Assembly (NCBI GenBank): GCA_963718295.1
Contig: CAVQYV010000009.1
Location: 62,001 to 126,000 of the forward strand
Direction: 5' to 3'
Origin: CAVQYV01 sp963718295 [NCBI: uncultured Methylomirabilota bacterium]
Lineage (GTDB): Bacteria > Methylomirabilota > Methylomirabilia > CAVQYV01
Length of the DNA stretch: 64,000 nt
In this document: in pieces, positions 38,081-47,241 of the stretch
Layout: each line of letters opens with the position of its first letter
How positions within the stretch are numbered: the first letter of the stretch is position 1
Position numbers and translations under genes: made by a program
Notes under the pieces: generated by a model
What the model saw: the letters and a program-made list of their open reading frames with translations, nothing else
What the model was told of the DNA's origin: nothing
Database searches by the model: none

Positions 38081-39244
38081 ATGAAGAGATTGTCCATCTT
38101 AGGCTCCACCGGATCCATAGGCCAAAACACCCTCGAGGCGATCTCACGTCACTCGGAGAGGTTCGAGGTGGTCGCCCTGGCCGCAGGGGCAAACATCCCC
38201 CTGATGGAGCAGCAGGTCCGAAGATTCTCACCCCGGCTGGTTTCGCTGGAAACGAAAGAGGCGGCAGAGGAATTGGCTCTTCGCCTCCGCCAGTACCCGT
38301 CCCACCCGGCTCAGATCGAGTGGGGGATGAAGGGCCTGATCGGTGTGGCCACTTACCCCGATTCGGAATGGGTCGTCTCCGCAATCGTGGGGGCGGCAGG
38401 CCTGCTACCCACCTTAGAAGGCATACGAGCGGGAAAGCACACGGCCCTGGCCAACAAGGAAAGCCTGGTCATGGCGGGGGAATTGATCATGGCAGAGGCA
38501 GCCCGGAAAGGGGTGAAGATCATTCCCATTGACAGTGAGCATTCCGCGATCTTTCAGTGCCTGGAAGGCCGGACCAAAGACGATCTCAAGCGCATCCTCC
38601 TCACCGCCTCTGGGGGTCCATTTCGAACCCTCCCCCGAGAGGAGTTCAGCGCGATCACACCCCAGCGGGCCCTGGATCATCCGACTTGGATCATGGGACC
38701 CAAGGTGACGATTGATTCTTCCACTTTGATGAACAAAGGACTGGAGGTCATCGAGGCCAAATGGCTCTTCGATTTGAGCCTCGATCAGATCGACGTTGTC
38801 ATCCACCCCCAGTGCGTCATTCACTCGATGGTGGAGTTTGTCGATGGCTCCATCCTGGCCCAGCTGGCGATTGCGGATATGCAACTTCCCATCCTCTATG
38901 CCCTTTCCCATCCTCATCGCCTGAGGAGTGGGAGAGCATACCTGGACTTCTCGCACCTCCCTCCCCTCACCTTCGAATCTTTTGATGATTCGCGCTTCCC
39001 CTGTCTTTCTTATGCCTATGAAGCGGCTCGCAGGGGAGGTACCGTGCCTGCCGTGCTCAATGCGGCCAATGAGGTAGCAGTGATGTTATTTCTGGAGGGA
39101 AGGATTGCCTACACCGAAATCCCCATCCTGATCCGTCGGGTCCTGGATTCTTATCAGCCCACGGAGGTGAAAGACCTGCAGGATATCCTGGAGGCCGATC
39201 GGCGGATCCGCCACCAATTGCAGAGGGAGTATAAAATCCTATGA
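38081..39244 (+). CDS. dxr: 1-deoxy-D-xylulose 5-phosphate reductoisomerase
   Basis: ATG 38081 gives 387 residues starting MKRLSILGSTGSIGQNTL, the NADPH-binding motif. ALANKESLVMAGE, PIDSEHSAIFQCLEG and MGPKVTIDSSTLMNKGLEVIEA are the substrate and metal-binding blocks. It makes 2-C-methyl-D-erythritol 4-phosphate, the committed step of the MEP isoprenoid pathway. A further pathway gene, ispG, lies two genes downstream. The stop overlaps the rseP start (ATGA). An in-frame TTG at 38045 is a less likely start. Confidence 0.96.
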   Translation: MKRLSILGSTGSIGQNTLEAISRHSERFEVVALAAGANIPLMEQQVRRFSPRLVSLETKEAAEELALRLRQYPSHPAQIEWGMKGLIGVATYPDSEWVVSAIVGAAGLLPTLEGIRAGKHTALANKESLVMAGELIMAEAARKGVKIIPIDSEHSAIFQCLEGRTKDDLKRILLTASGGPFRTLPREEFSAITPQRALDHPTWIMGPKVTIDSSTLMNKGLEVIEAKWLFDLSLDQIDVVIHPQCVIHSMVEFVDGSILAQLAIADMQLPILYALSHPHRLRSGRAYLDFSHLPPLTFESFDDSRFPCLSYAYEAARRGGTVPAVLNAANEVAVMLFLEGRIAYTEIPILIRRVLDSYQPTEVKDLQDILEADRRIRHQLQREYKIL

Positions 39245-40296
39245 GCATCCTCGCTGCCATCCTCGTATTAGGGATTCTGATCTTCGCCCACGAGACCGGA
39301 CATTTCATTGTAGCAAAGCGATCCGGGGTGGGAGTTCAGAAGTTCTCCCTCGGCTTTGGCCCCAGACTCTTCGGATTCCGAAGGGGTGAAACGGAGTATC
39401 TGATTTCCGCCGTCCCCCTGGGGGGCTATGTCAAGATGGTAGGGGAGGATCCGAAGGAAGTGCCGATCGATCCCGAGAAGTCCTTCTCCGGCAAGCCCGT
39501 CTGGCGCAGGGCCCTCATCGTTCTGGCGGGTCCTATCTTCAACCTCCTCTTGGCTGTAGTTTTATTCTGGTTCTGCTTTGTGATCGGCATCCCCGCCCTC
39601 ACTACCAGGATCGGAGAGGTGAAAGAGGGATTTCCGGCAGCGAAGGCAGGGATCCAGCCGGGAGACCGCATCGTGGCAGTGGACGGGAAGGCAACCCAGC
39701 ATTGGAATGAGCTGGCAATCCTGATCCACCGCTCGCCGGGAAAGCCCCTCCGAATCACTTTAGAGCGCCAGGGCGGACAACAGGAACTGATCATCGTGCC
39801 ACAGCCCACCAAACAGAAGGGCCTGTTAGGAGACGAGGTGGAGATCGGCCTCCTGGGCATCGTTCCTACCCAGGAGTTTGTATTGGAGAGGCTCAACCCC
39901 CTTCGGGCCTTTTTCTTGAGCGTGCATCGAACCTACGAGGTATCGGCCCTCATGGTATTATCCATCGTTCGCATGGTCCAGGGGAAGATCCCGGCCAAGA
40001 CCATCGGGGGTCCCATACTCGTGGCCCAACTGGCAGGAGAGCACGCTCGGATGGGGATCGTCAATCTGCTGCTCTTCACCGCCCTCTTGAGCATCAATCT
40101 GGCCATCTTGAATCTTCTTCCCATCCCCGTCCTCGATGGAGGTCACCTCCTGTTCTTTCTGCTGGAGGCCCTTCGGGGAAAGCCCATCCCCCTCCGGAAA
40201 CGAGAGCTGGCCCAACAGGTGGGCCTCGTCCTCCTGGTGGCCCTTATGATATTCGCATTCTATAATGACCTCTTCCGCCTCTGGAGCAGTCCGTGA
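39241..40296 (+). CDS. rseP: Site-2 intramembrane zinc metalloprotease RseP
   Basis: A 351-residue membrane protease. The zinc site HETGH lies in LIFAHETGHFIVAKR (helix 1), and the third ligand region is LLPIPVLDGGHLLF near the C-terminus. One PDZ domain sits between (RIGEVKEGFPAAKAGIQPGDRI). It cleaves membrane-bound anti-sigma factors and signal-peptide remnants. Its start overlaps dxr and its end overlaps ispG by 4 bases each. Confidence 0.95.
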   Translation: MSILAAILVLGILIFAHETGHFIVAKRSGVGVQKFSLGFGPRLFGFRRGETEYLISAVPLGGYVKMVGEDPKEVPIDPEKSFSGKPVWRRALIVLAGPIFNLLLAVVLFWFCFVIGIPALTTRIGEVKEGFPAAKAGIQPGDRIVAVDGKATQHWNELAILIHRSPGKPLRITLERQGGQQELIIVPQPTKQKGLLGDEVEIGLLGIVPTQEFVLERLNPLRAFFLSVHRTYEVSALMVLSIVRMVQGKIPAKTIGGPILVAQLAGEHARMGIVNLLLFTALLSINLAILNLLPIPVLDGGHLLFFLLEALRGKPIPLRKRELAQQVGLVLLVALMIFAFYNDLFRLWSSP

Positions 40297-41435
40297 GAAG
40301 GCTTCACCAAAAATCGAGCACTGAGGCTCGGGCAAGCGCGGGCCTGGGTAAGCCCCCTGTCTTCCCTCGAGAAAGGAGGAAAACCCGGACAATTCGGGTA
40401 GGAAGTGTGGCGGTGGGCGGGGATTCCCCCATCTCGGTGCAGTCGATGACCAAGACCGATACCCGGGATAGCGAGGCCACCCTCAGCCAGATCAGGGCGC
40501 TGCAGATCGCCGGTTGCGAGATCGTTCGGGTGGCGATCCCCGACCTCTCCGCGGTTGACTCGATCCAGAAGATCCGAAAAGAGACGTCCATCCCCCTGGT
40601 GGCGGATATCCACTTCGATTATCGTCTGGCCCTGGCTGCTCTGGAGGCAGGAGCAGATGGCCTGCGCCTCAATCCGGGCAATATCGGCGCTCGCTGGAAG
40701 GTAGAGGAAGTAGTCAGGGCGGCCAAAGAAAGAGAGGTACCCATCCGCATTGGGGTGAACGCCGGATCCCTGGAGAGGGACCTGACCAACAAGCATGGCC
40801 AGCCCACACCCGAGGCCCTGGTGGAGAGTGCGCACCGCCAGATCCGCATCTTCGAGGATCTATCCTTCCATCAGATCAAGGTCTCCCTGAAGGCATTCAG
40901 CCTGCCCCTCGCCATCGCCTCCTGCCGTCTTTTCTCCGAGCGGCACGACTACCCCCTCCACCTGGGAATCACGGAGGCGGGAACCGCTCCTTCCGGAAGT
41001 ATCCGTTCCGCCATCGGCATCGGGATCCTTTTGGCTGAGGGCATCGGGGATACCATTCGGGTATCTTTGACTGCGGACCCGGTGGAGGAGGTCCAGGTGG
41101 GCTACGAGATCCTCCGCACCCTGGGGCTTCGAGAAAAGGGTCCCATCCTGATCTCCTGCCCTTCCTGCGGTCGAGCAGAGATCGATCTGCCGGCACTGGC
41201 CCGCCAGGTCGAGCTCCGGCTGGAGCAGCAGCACCTCGATGAGCCCCTTCACATTGCAGTCATGGGCTGTATGGTCAACGGCCCCGGGGAGGCGAGAGCG
41301 GCGGACCTGGGAATTGCCGGAGGGAAAGGTCTGGGGCTCATTTTCCGCCGAGGCAAGGTCCTCAAAAAGGTCCCCGAGGCGGAACTATTGGAGGCTTTAC
41401 TGGAAGAGGTGGAAAAGCTAAGGAAGGGAGTCTAA
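40293..41435 (+). CDS. ispG: 4-hydroxy-3-methylbut-2-enyl diphosphate synthase (flavodoxin or ferredoxin type)
   Basis: GTG 40293 overlaps the rseP stop. The 380-residue protein carries VGGDSPISVQSMTKTDT at the N-terminus and the [4Fe-4S] ligands in LISCPSCGRAE and the C-terminal MGCMVNGPGEA. It performs the reductive ring opening of MEcPP to HMBPP in the MEP pathway. The first ~30 residues (RRLHQKSSTEARASAGLG) are a non-conserved extension, so the true start could be later, near RRKTRTIRVG. Confidence 0.96.
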   Translation: MRRLHQKSSTEARASAGLGKPPVFPRERRKTRTIRVGSVAVGGDSPISVQSMTKTDTRDSEATLSQIRALQIAGCEIVRVAIPDLSAVDSIQKIRKETSIPLVADIHFDYRLALAALEAGADGLRLNPGNIGARWKVEEVVRAAKEREVPIRIGVNAGSLERDLTNKHGQPTPEALVESAHRQIRIFEDLSFHQIKVSLKAFSLPLAIASCRLFSERHDYPLHLGITEAGTAPSGSIRSAIGIGILLAEGIGDTIRVSLTADPVEEVQVGYEILRTLGLREKGPILISCPSCGRAEIDLPALARQVELRLEQQHLDEPLHIAVMGCMVNGPGEARAADLGIAGGKGLGLIFRRGKVLKKVPEAELLEALLEEVEKLRKGV

Positions 41436-41439
41436 TCGG

Positions 41440-43131
41440 ATGCGCTGGTCTCGATATCTCATACCCACCCTCAAAGAGGATCCGGCAGAGGCGGAATCGA
41501 TCAGTCACAAGCTCATGTTACGAGCGGGCCTGGTGCGCCAGCTGGCCGCCGGCCTCTATATCTACCTTCCCCTGGGCTGGAGGGTAATGGAGAAGGTCCA
41601 CGGGATCATCCGGGAGGAGATGGAGGCGATTGGCGGCCAGGAGTTCCTCATGCCCGTGTTACACCCAGCGGAGATCTGGCAGCAGACGGGGCGTTGGTAT
41701 GACATTGGCCAGGAGATGTTTCGTCTCAAGGATCGGGGGGGCCGCGATATGGCCCTGGGCATGACCCACGAGGAGATCATGACCTGGATGGCAGCCAGGG
41801 AGATCCGCTCTTATCGCGATCTGCCCCAAATCTGGTACCAGATCCAGACCAAATTGCGGGATGAGGCCAGGCCCAAGAGCGGGGTGCTCCGAACCCGGGA
41901 ATTTATCATGAAGGACTCCTATAGCTTCGACCAGGATGAGGATGGATTGGAGGAGAGCTATCAGCGCCATCTGGTGGCCTACCAGCGGATCTTCACCCGC
42001 TGCGGGATCCAGTTTTATGTGGTCGAGAGCGATCCCGGGATGATGGGAGGGGCCGGTGCCCACGAGTTCATGGCCCCCAGCGAGGCGGGGGAGGATGAGG
42101 TCGCCCTCTGTCCCTCCTGCGGCTATGCGGCCAACGTAGAGCTCGCCATCTCTAAAACATCCGTTCCCCACTCCCAAGAGGCTCCCCTGCAAAAGGTGGC
42201 TACCCCGGAGGCCCGCACCATCGCCGAGGTCTCTGCCTTCCTTCGGATCGACCCCCGGCTGCTCATCAAGAGCCTCATGGTCGTCACCGGCAAGGGGCCC
42301 CTCCTGGCCCTGGTGAGGGGTGATCAGCAGCTGCACCCTGCCAAATTGACTCGCCTGGTGGGAGAATTCCGGCCCGCCCAACGCGACGAGGTGATCGAAT
42401 GGGCAGGTGTGGAGCCTGGTTTCCTGGGCCCGGTCGGCCTGGACCTCCCCAAGATCGCCGATCTCTGCCTGCAGGAGGGGATCTATGTGGCGGGCGCCAA
42501 CAAAGAAGGATTCCACCTGCAGGGGGTCAGCCCCCAAGAGCACTTCCAGGCCCAATTTGCCGATATCCGCCAGGCCCAAAAGGGAGACCTCTGTCCGAGG
42601 TGTCCGGGAGAACTGGAATTTCATCGCTGTATCGAGATCGGCAATATCTTCAAGTTGGGAACCAAGTACTCTGTACCGCTGAAGGCCACCTACCTGGATG
42701 AATCAGGGCAGGAAAGACCCATCGTCATGGGGTCCTATGGGATCGGGCCGGCGAGGATCGCGGCCTCTGTCATCGAGCAGAGCCACGATCAGGATGGCAT
42801 CATCTGGCCCCAATCGATCGCCCCCTTCCAGGTGCTGATCCTGCCGGTCAACGTGAAGGATGAAGCGATGCGGGAGATGGCTGAGGATCTCTACAAGGAA
42901 TTGACCACCGAGGGAATCGAGGCCCTTCTGGATGACCGCGATGAGCGCCCGGGCAACAAGTTCAAGGATGCAGACCTGATTGGCATCCCTCTGCGCATCA
43001 CCATCGGCCCTCGGGCACTGCGGGAAGGCCTGGTGGAGATACGTCGTCGCTTGAGCAAGGAGGAACATAAGCTGCCACGCGGACAGGTGACGGCCAAGAT
43101 CCGGGAGCTGCTGGGGGAGCCCAAGGGATGA
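41440..43131 (+). CDS. proS: Prolyl-tRNA synthetase (bacterial type)
   Basis: A 563-residue class II synthetase. Motif 1 to 2 blocks: GLYIYLPLGWRVMEKV, REFIMKDSYSFDQDEDG; motif 3: GSYGIGPARIAASVIEQ. The editing (INS/YbaK-like) domain is present between them (about residues 220-390; KSLMVVTGKGPLLALVRGD). The anticodon-binding domain is C-terminal (LDDRDERPGNKFKDADLIGIP). GGGAG precedes the ATG. Length and the insertion mark it as the standard bacterial enzyme with mischarged Ala-tRNA editing. Confidence 0.97.
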   Translation: MRWSRYLIPTLKEDPAEAESISHKLMLRAGLVRQLAAGLYIYLPLGWRVMEKVHGIIREEMEAIGGQEFLMPVLHPAEIWQQTGRWYDIGQEMFRLKDRGGRDMALGMTHEEIMTWMAAREIRSYRDLPQIWYQIQTKLRDEARPKSGVLRTREFIMKDSYSFDQDEDGLEESYQRHLVAYQRIFTRCGIQFYVVESDPGMMGGAGAHEFMAPSEAGEDEVALCPSCGYAANVELAISKTSVPHSQEAPLQKVATPEARTIAEVSAFLRIDPRLLIKSLMVVTGKGPLLALVRGDQQLHPAKLTRLVGEFRPAQRDEVIEWAGVEPGFLGPVGLDLPKIADLCLQEGIYVAGANKEGFHLQGVSPQEHFQAQFADIRQAQKGDLCPRCPGELEFHRCIEIGNIFKLGTKYSVPLKATYLDESGQERPIVMGSYGIGPARIAASVIEQSHDQDGIIWPQSIAPFQVLILPVNVKDEAMREMAEDLYKELTTEGIEALLDDRDERPGNKFKDADLIGIPLRITIGPRALREGLVEIRRRLSKEEHKLPRGQVTAKIRELLGEPKG

Positions 43132-43595
43132 GCGAGGAACCGGGGCAAGCTCGGCTCAGCCCCCTGCGCCTCCTGGTCCCGCTTTGCTGGATGGCGGCGG
43201 TCTTATGGTTCTCCGGGGAGGCATTCGCCTCGGTCCAGACTTCCCAGATCATCATCCCCCTCCTTCGCGCCCTCTCGCCCACCGCGTCCCCCGAGACGTT
43301 GAGCCTGATCCACGGGCTGATCCGGAAGTGCGCCCATTTCTTCGAATATCTCCTTTTGGGCTATCTCTGGTATTGGTCCCTTCGCCCCCGCTGGCCCCTG
43401 GGAAAGATTCCTTTCCTCCTGGCCTTTTTCCTCTCCCTGGGCTGGGCTATCTTCGACGAAACGCATCAATCTGGCATCCCCTTGAGGACCGGCAGCCCCT
43501 GGGATGTCCTCATCGATGCCAGCGGGGTCCTGTTGATGCAAGCGATCCTCTGGAGCCGCCAAGGCCGCGAACAGATCAAGAACCAGGCCCGGTGA
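43128..43595 (+). CDS. VanZ-family membrane protein
   Basis: A 155-residue protein starting in an ATGA overlap with proS. Four hydrophobic segments are visible, with the family motifs IRKCAHFFEYLLLGYL and FDETHQSGIPLRTGSPWDVLIDASGVLL. VanZ-like proteins are small membrane proteins of unknown general function; some affect teicoplanin resistance. Nothing here points to antibiotic resistance. It ends the dxr-to-proS operon and converges with the next gene. Confidence 0.85.
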   Translation: MSEEPGQARLSPLRLLVPLCWMAAVLWFSGEAFASVQTSQIIIPLLRALSPTASPETLSLIHGLIRKCAHFFEYLLLGYLWYWSLRPRWPLGKIPFLLAFFLSLGWAIFDETHQSGIPLRTGSPWDVLIDASGVLLMQAILWSRQGREQIKNQAR

Positions 43596-43602
43596 ACCAC
43601 CC

Positions 43603-44157
43603 TCAACGAAACAACCGGGAAAGGGCCTTGAAATCTTCGGTCCCAGCTTCCCTTAGAAGCTCAAAGGCCACGGTTTCTGTGCAGGTGATGACTGCGCCTG
43701 CCTGACTCAACTGCTGGACGGCTACCTTCCAATTCTCCTTTCCCCGGGAACAGATCGCGTCGATGGGAACATGGACGCGATATCCCGCCTGAAGAAGGTC
43801 CAGTGCCGTCTGCAGAACACAGATGTGGGCTTCCATGCCGGTAAGAATCACCATCCGCTTTCCCAGTTCGCGGAGCCGTTCCTGGAAGGAGTCGGCCTGG
43901 CAGCAGGAAAAGCTGACTTTGGACAGGGCCTCGATGTCGCCCAGGGATTCTTTGAGGGGGGCAATCGTACCACCCAGGCCCTGGGGATATTGCTCCGTGA
44001 TCAGGATTGGCAGGCCGAAACGCTTAGCCGTCCGGATCAGCAGGTCGATATTCCTCGATACCTTCTCTTGCTGGTCCATGACTGCGAAGAGCTTCTCCTG
44101 CACATCGATGATCACCAGGAGTGCGTCCTCCTTCTCCAGGAAAAATGGATGTTTCAT
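43603..44157 (-). CDS. Isochorismatase-family cysteine hydrolase
   Basis: A 184-residue alpha/beta hydrolase. The catalytic triad pieces are D in LLVIIDVQEKLF, a lysine in EALSKVSFSCC, and the cysteine in GMEAHICVLQTALDLLQAGY. AGAVITCTETVAFELL near the end fits the YcaC/nicotinamidase-like branch often seen beside housekeeping genes. AGAAAGGAG precedes the ATG. The substrate is unknown; family members hydrolyse nicotinamide, isochorismate or ureidoacrylate-type amides. It is divergent from the 5'-nucleotidase gene. Confidence 0.82.
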   Translation of the reverse strand: MKHPFFLEKEDALLVIIDVQEKLFAVMDQQEKVSRNIDLLIRTAKRFGLPILITEQYPQGLGGTIAPLKESLGDIEALSKVSFSCCQADSFQERLRELGKRMVILTGMEAHICVLQTALDLLQAGYRVHVPIDAICSRGKENWKVAVQQLSQAGAVITCTETVAFELLREAGTEDFKALSRLFR

Positions 44158-44243
44158 GCCTCGCTCCTTTCTCGCTCAGATGGCTTGCCCAATGGATCGT
44201 GAAAGCTCGTCCCAGTTTCCGTCGATATCATAGCAAAGGAGAA

Positions 44244-45729
44244 ATGGAAGTGAAAAGGACCGCCTCTTCCTTTTTCGGATCCCTCTATCTGGTCTGGCTG
44301 CCCCTCCTCTTGTTGTTCCTCGCCTCTTCCTCGCCCGCCGCCACCCTGACCATCCTCCATACCAATGACCTGCATGCCCATCTCTCCTCCTTTCCCGATT
44401 CCTATCTGGGGCAGGAGGCAGGGGGCATAGCCAAGCTCTCCACCCTCATCCAGCAGGCGCGCCAGGCCAATCCCCACACCCTCCTCCTCGATGCGGGAGA
44501 CCGGTTCTCGGGCACGACCCTCTCTTCCCTATTTCAAGGTGAGGCGGAGTTGGTCTTCTCCTGCCTATTGGGATACGACGCCATGGCATTGGGCAACCAT
44601 GACTTCGACTTCGGCCAGGAACGCCTCCGCTACCTGCGGCAGCGCCTCGCCCACCCCCCGATGATCGCTGCCAATATCTATTGGGAAAAGGATGGGCGTC
44701 CTTTCGTCGATCCCTACTTGCGCAAAGAGATAGGAGGACTTCGCATCCTCATCCTGGGCCTCTCCACCCCGGAAACGCCCTTCTCCACCCGTCCTGCGAA
44801 CGTGGCTGGGTTGACATTCGCACCCCCCGCCCAGAGTCTCAGGGCGGTCCTGAAGCAGGCAAAGGGAACCTACGATCTTCTCATCGTCCTCTCCCATCTC
44901 GGGTATGAGGAGGACAGGGCCCTGGCCCAGGAGGTGTCCGGAATCGACCTCATCGTAGGGGGCCACTCCCATACCAAAATTGAAACCCTGGAGCGGGTCG
45001 GGTCCTGTATCATCGTGCAGGCTTTTCAGTGGGGCCTTTACCTGGGCCGGGTGGATCTGGAACTCCAGGGAAAGAAGATCACCCGGGCAAAAGCTGGACT
45101 CATTCCCGTCTCCAGCCAGGTCCTTGCCGATCCCCTTTTCAGCTCCCTCCTCAAGTATTCCTATGAAGAGAGGGTCAAACCCATCATGGAGGCGGTGGTG
45201 GGCTATGCCCCCACGCCCCTCCTGCGCCAGGAGCGGGAGAGCCTCATCGGCAACATCCTGGCCGATTCCTTCCGCGCCTTCACCGGGGCAGATCTTGCCC
45301 TCTTCAATCGCGGGGGGATCCGGTCCGACATACCGGCTGGACCCATCACAATGGGCAAGATCTTCGAGGTCATGCCCTTCTCCAATCAGGTGATGACGAC
45401 GGACCTCACCGGCAGGCAGGTCCAGGAACTCCTCGATCAGCTGGCCTCACGGGGAGGCGGCGACGCCATCTCCGGGGCCCAGTTCCGCATTGCAGGAGGA
45501 AAGGCAAAGAATATATTCGTCGCCAATCAGCCCGCTCCAACTCGGCAGCGTCTATCGGGTCGGCGCCAATGAGTTCATGATGGCCGGGGGAGACCAGTTT
45601 GATATCTTCAAACAAGGGAAGAACACCCGGAGTTATGGGCTGGATCGTCAGGCTCTGATCGAATACCTGCAATACTTGGAAAAAGAGCCCGAGAAATGGC
45701 CGAAGATAGAGGGAAGGATCCGGCAGTGA
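44244..45729 (+). CDS. 5'-nucleotidase/2',3'-cyclic phosphodiesterase family protein, frameshifted near the 3' end
   Basis: The product opens with a signal peptide (LPLLLLFLASSSPAAT). It has the metallophosphatase motifs LTILHTNDLHAHL, LDAGDRFSG, ALGNHDFDFG and IVGGHSHTK, then a 5'-nucleotidase C domain (LIGNILADSFRAF, FNRGGIRSDI). The first frame runs out at 45572. The rest of the C domain, including SVYRVGANEFMMAGGDQFDIF, continues in the +1 frame to 45729. Removing one C from the CCC at 45530-45532 restores a single ~494-residue protein. ATG 44244 or GTG 44250 (better spacing to AAAGGAG) starts it. Role: periplasmic nucleotide or nucleotide-sugar dephosphorylation. Confidence 0.85.
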
Positions 45730-45932
45730 GCCAGCCCATCAAAGTGGTCCGCGAGAATTATCTTCCCTATTTTCCAGGGATCACCGTCCAGTCCCTCCTC
45801 ACCCCCGAGGAGAGGGAGCTCGTCCTGCAGGGCAAATTGAAGGCTTTCGACCGCTACGGACATGAGATCGGCATGCAAGGAGCCTTATCGGGAGGATCCG
45901 AGGTCATCCTCCGCGAGGTGGAGCGGGGTTAG
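45726..45932 (+). CDS. Small conserved-looking protein of unknown function
   Basis: GTG 45726 overlaps the 5'-nucleotidase stop (GTGA), giving 68 residues; ATG 45696 is an alternative. The sequence has a hydrophilic, folded-looking pattern (VVRENYLPYFPGITVQSLL, then TPEERELVLQGKLKAFDRYGHE). No signal peptide, membrane helix or metal site is visible. Tight coupling to the nucleotidase gene suggests a shared transcript. I do not recognise the family. Confidence 0.5.
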   Translation: MSQPIKVVRENYLPYFPGITVQSLLTPEERELVLQGKLKAFDRYGHEIGMQGALSGGSEVILREVERG

Positions 45933-46020
45933 CAAATTCTCCGTCCTTCCCCCCGCATTCCTTGGCCTGATTCGGGACACACCCCAATACCTCCCTAATA
46001 TCTTTACTTGCAGGCAGCTG

Positions 46021-46239
46021 ACTTAGTGCTCCGTTTCATAAGTGCTATATCGTATTCTTTCCGGGAAACGGAGCCCTTCCACAGGGGCTTACGCCCCTAT
46101 GGCGCTCCATCACGCTCCTGCTCGTCGCGTGATTCCGCTGAACCCCGCCGGGGGGCGGCGGCGCCCCCCGTCCACCCCCTCGGCGTGCGCCCCACCCATT
46201 TTGCGTACGTGACCGAACTTGTGGAAGGGCGCACTTAGT
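46021..46239 (+). repeat. Structured 219-bp element with 7-bp direct repeats at its ends
   Basis: ACTTAGT occurs at both ends (46021-46027 and 46233-46239), like a target-site duplication. Inside, a 9-bp closing stem (46074-46082 with 46221-46229) surrounds three hairpins: 46083-46088/46093-46098, 46109-46115/46127-46133 and 46149-46156/46163-46170. A fourth, 46028-46037/46065-46074, lies before it. The core is far richer in GC than its flanks. Terminal inverted repeats are weak at best. It may be a small non-autonomous mobile element or a structured RNA; no protein-coding sense is evident. Confidence 0.5.
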
Positions 46240-46569
46240 ATAAGGCAACGCCTCGATTCATGCCAGCAGGATTCGCTTGTGGGAAGGCATCCCCTTAAGA
46301 GATAATGATAAACGCAAGAACCAGCAACTCTTACCTGCTACCCCGAAGGTCATTCGCTCTTCGCCAAACCCCCCTTCAACAACAACTTTCGATATTTGAG
46401 AATACCACGCATATGATATACTTCAGCATGCCTGGTTCGCCTGATCGGGCTCATACCCAGCTTATGTCATCTCTTACTTGATGTCTTATCGCCTCCGGTA
46501 AGCCCGTTTTCATTCACCAGCTGGGTGGGTGATATTCGGGCGGCATATTTTGGTGTTCGGGAGTGAAGG
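46240..46569 (+). other. AT-richer gap before the two-component genes
   Basis: No gene is seen. TTCGAT (46388-46393) and TATGAT (46412-46417), 18 bases apart, are a weak promoter candidate for the response regulator. The base composition is lower in GC than in neighbouring operons. Confidence 0.3.
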
Positions 46570-47241
46570 ATGCGTATCTTGGTTGTGGAGGATGAGAACA
46601 AGACCGCGGCCTACCTCAAGAAGGGACTCTCCGAGAGCGGCTTCGTCGTCGATGTCGTGGAGCAAGGCGAGGATGGGCTCCACCTCGCGCGTACCGGAGA
46701 TTATGACCTTGTTATCCTCGACGTAATGCTCCCCAAGCAGGATGGATGGTCAGTCCTCAATGAGATGCGACGAAGTGGAAAGCAAACCCCGGTCCTTTTT
46801 GTCACGGCACGTGACTCGATCCAGGACCGGGTCAAAGGATTGGAACTGGGGGCGGACGATTACCTGGTCAAGCCTTTTGCATTCTCGGAACTGCTGGCGC
46901 GAGTCCGTTCCATCCTTCGCCGCGGCCCGGCCCGACAGCCTGAAATGTTACGCATCGCGGACCTGGAGATCGACCTCCTACGACACAGGGCGCTACGGGG
47001 TGGGAAGCGCATAGACCTAACAGCGAAGGAGTTCGCCCTTTTATCCTTTCTGGTGCAACGAGCGGGTGAGGTTCTATCCCGGACTCTGATTGCGGAACAC
47101 GTCTGGGACATGAATTTCGACAGCGATACCAACGTGGTGGATGTAGCGGTTCGCCGATTGCGCAGCAAAGTTGACGACCCTTTTGCCAGGAAGTTAATCC
47201 ATACCGTCCGTGGGATGGGATATGTCCTCGAAGAACGCTGA
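46570..47241 (+). CDS. OmpR/PhoB-family response regulator, heavy-metal (CusR/IrlR) type
   Basis: A 223-residue regulator. The receiver domain has acidic residues E7/D8, phospho-acceptor D51 ([11 protein letters not shown]) and the lysine in [10 protein letters not shown]. The winged-helix output domain ends [36 protein letters not shown] and the overall layout match the CusR/CopR/IrlR group that senses metals through a partner kinase. Such regulators bind direct repeats spaced about 11 bp. It overlaps the kinase gene by 20 bases. No metal efflux genes are adjacent, so the signal is uncertain. Confidence 0.88.
   Translation: MRILVVEDENKTAAYLKKGLSESGFVVDVVEQGEDGLHLARTGDYDLVILDVMLPKQDGWSVLNEMRRSGKQTPVLFVTARDSIQDRVKGLELGADDYLVKPFAFSELLARVRSILRRGPARQPEMLRIADLEIDLLRHRALRGGKRIDLTAKEFALLSFLVQRAGEVLSRTLIAEHVWDMNFDSDTNVVDVAVRRLRSKVDDPFARKLIHTVRGMGYVLEER

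Noticed and set aside
46008-46238. 77-codon protein within the structured element
   Set aside because: Composition follows the GC-rich palindromes, and there is no ribosome-binding site.
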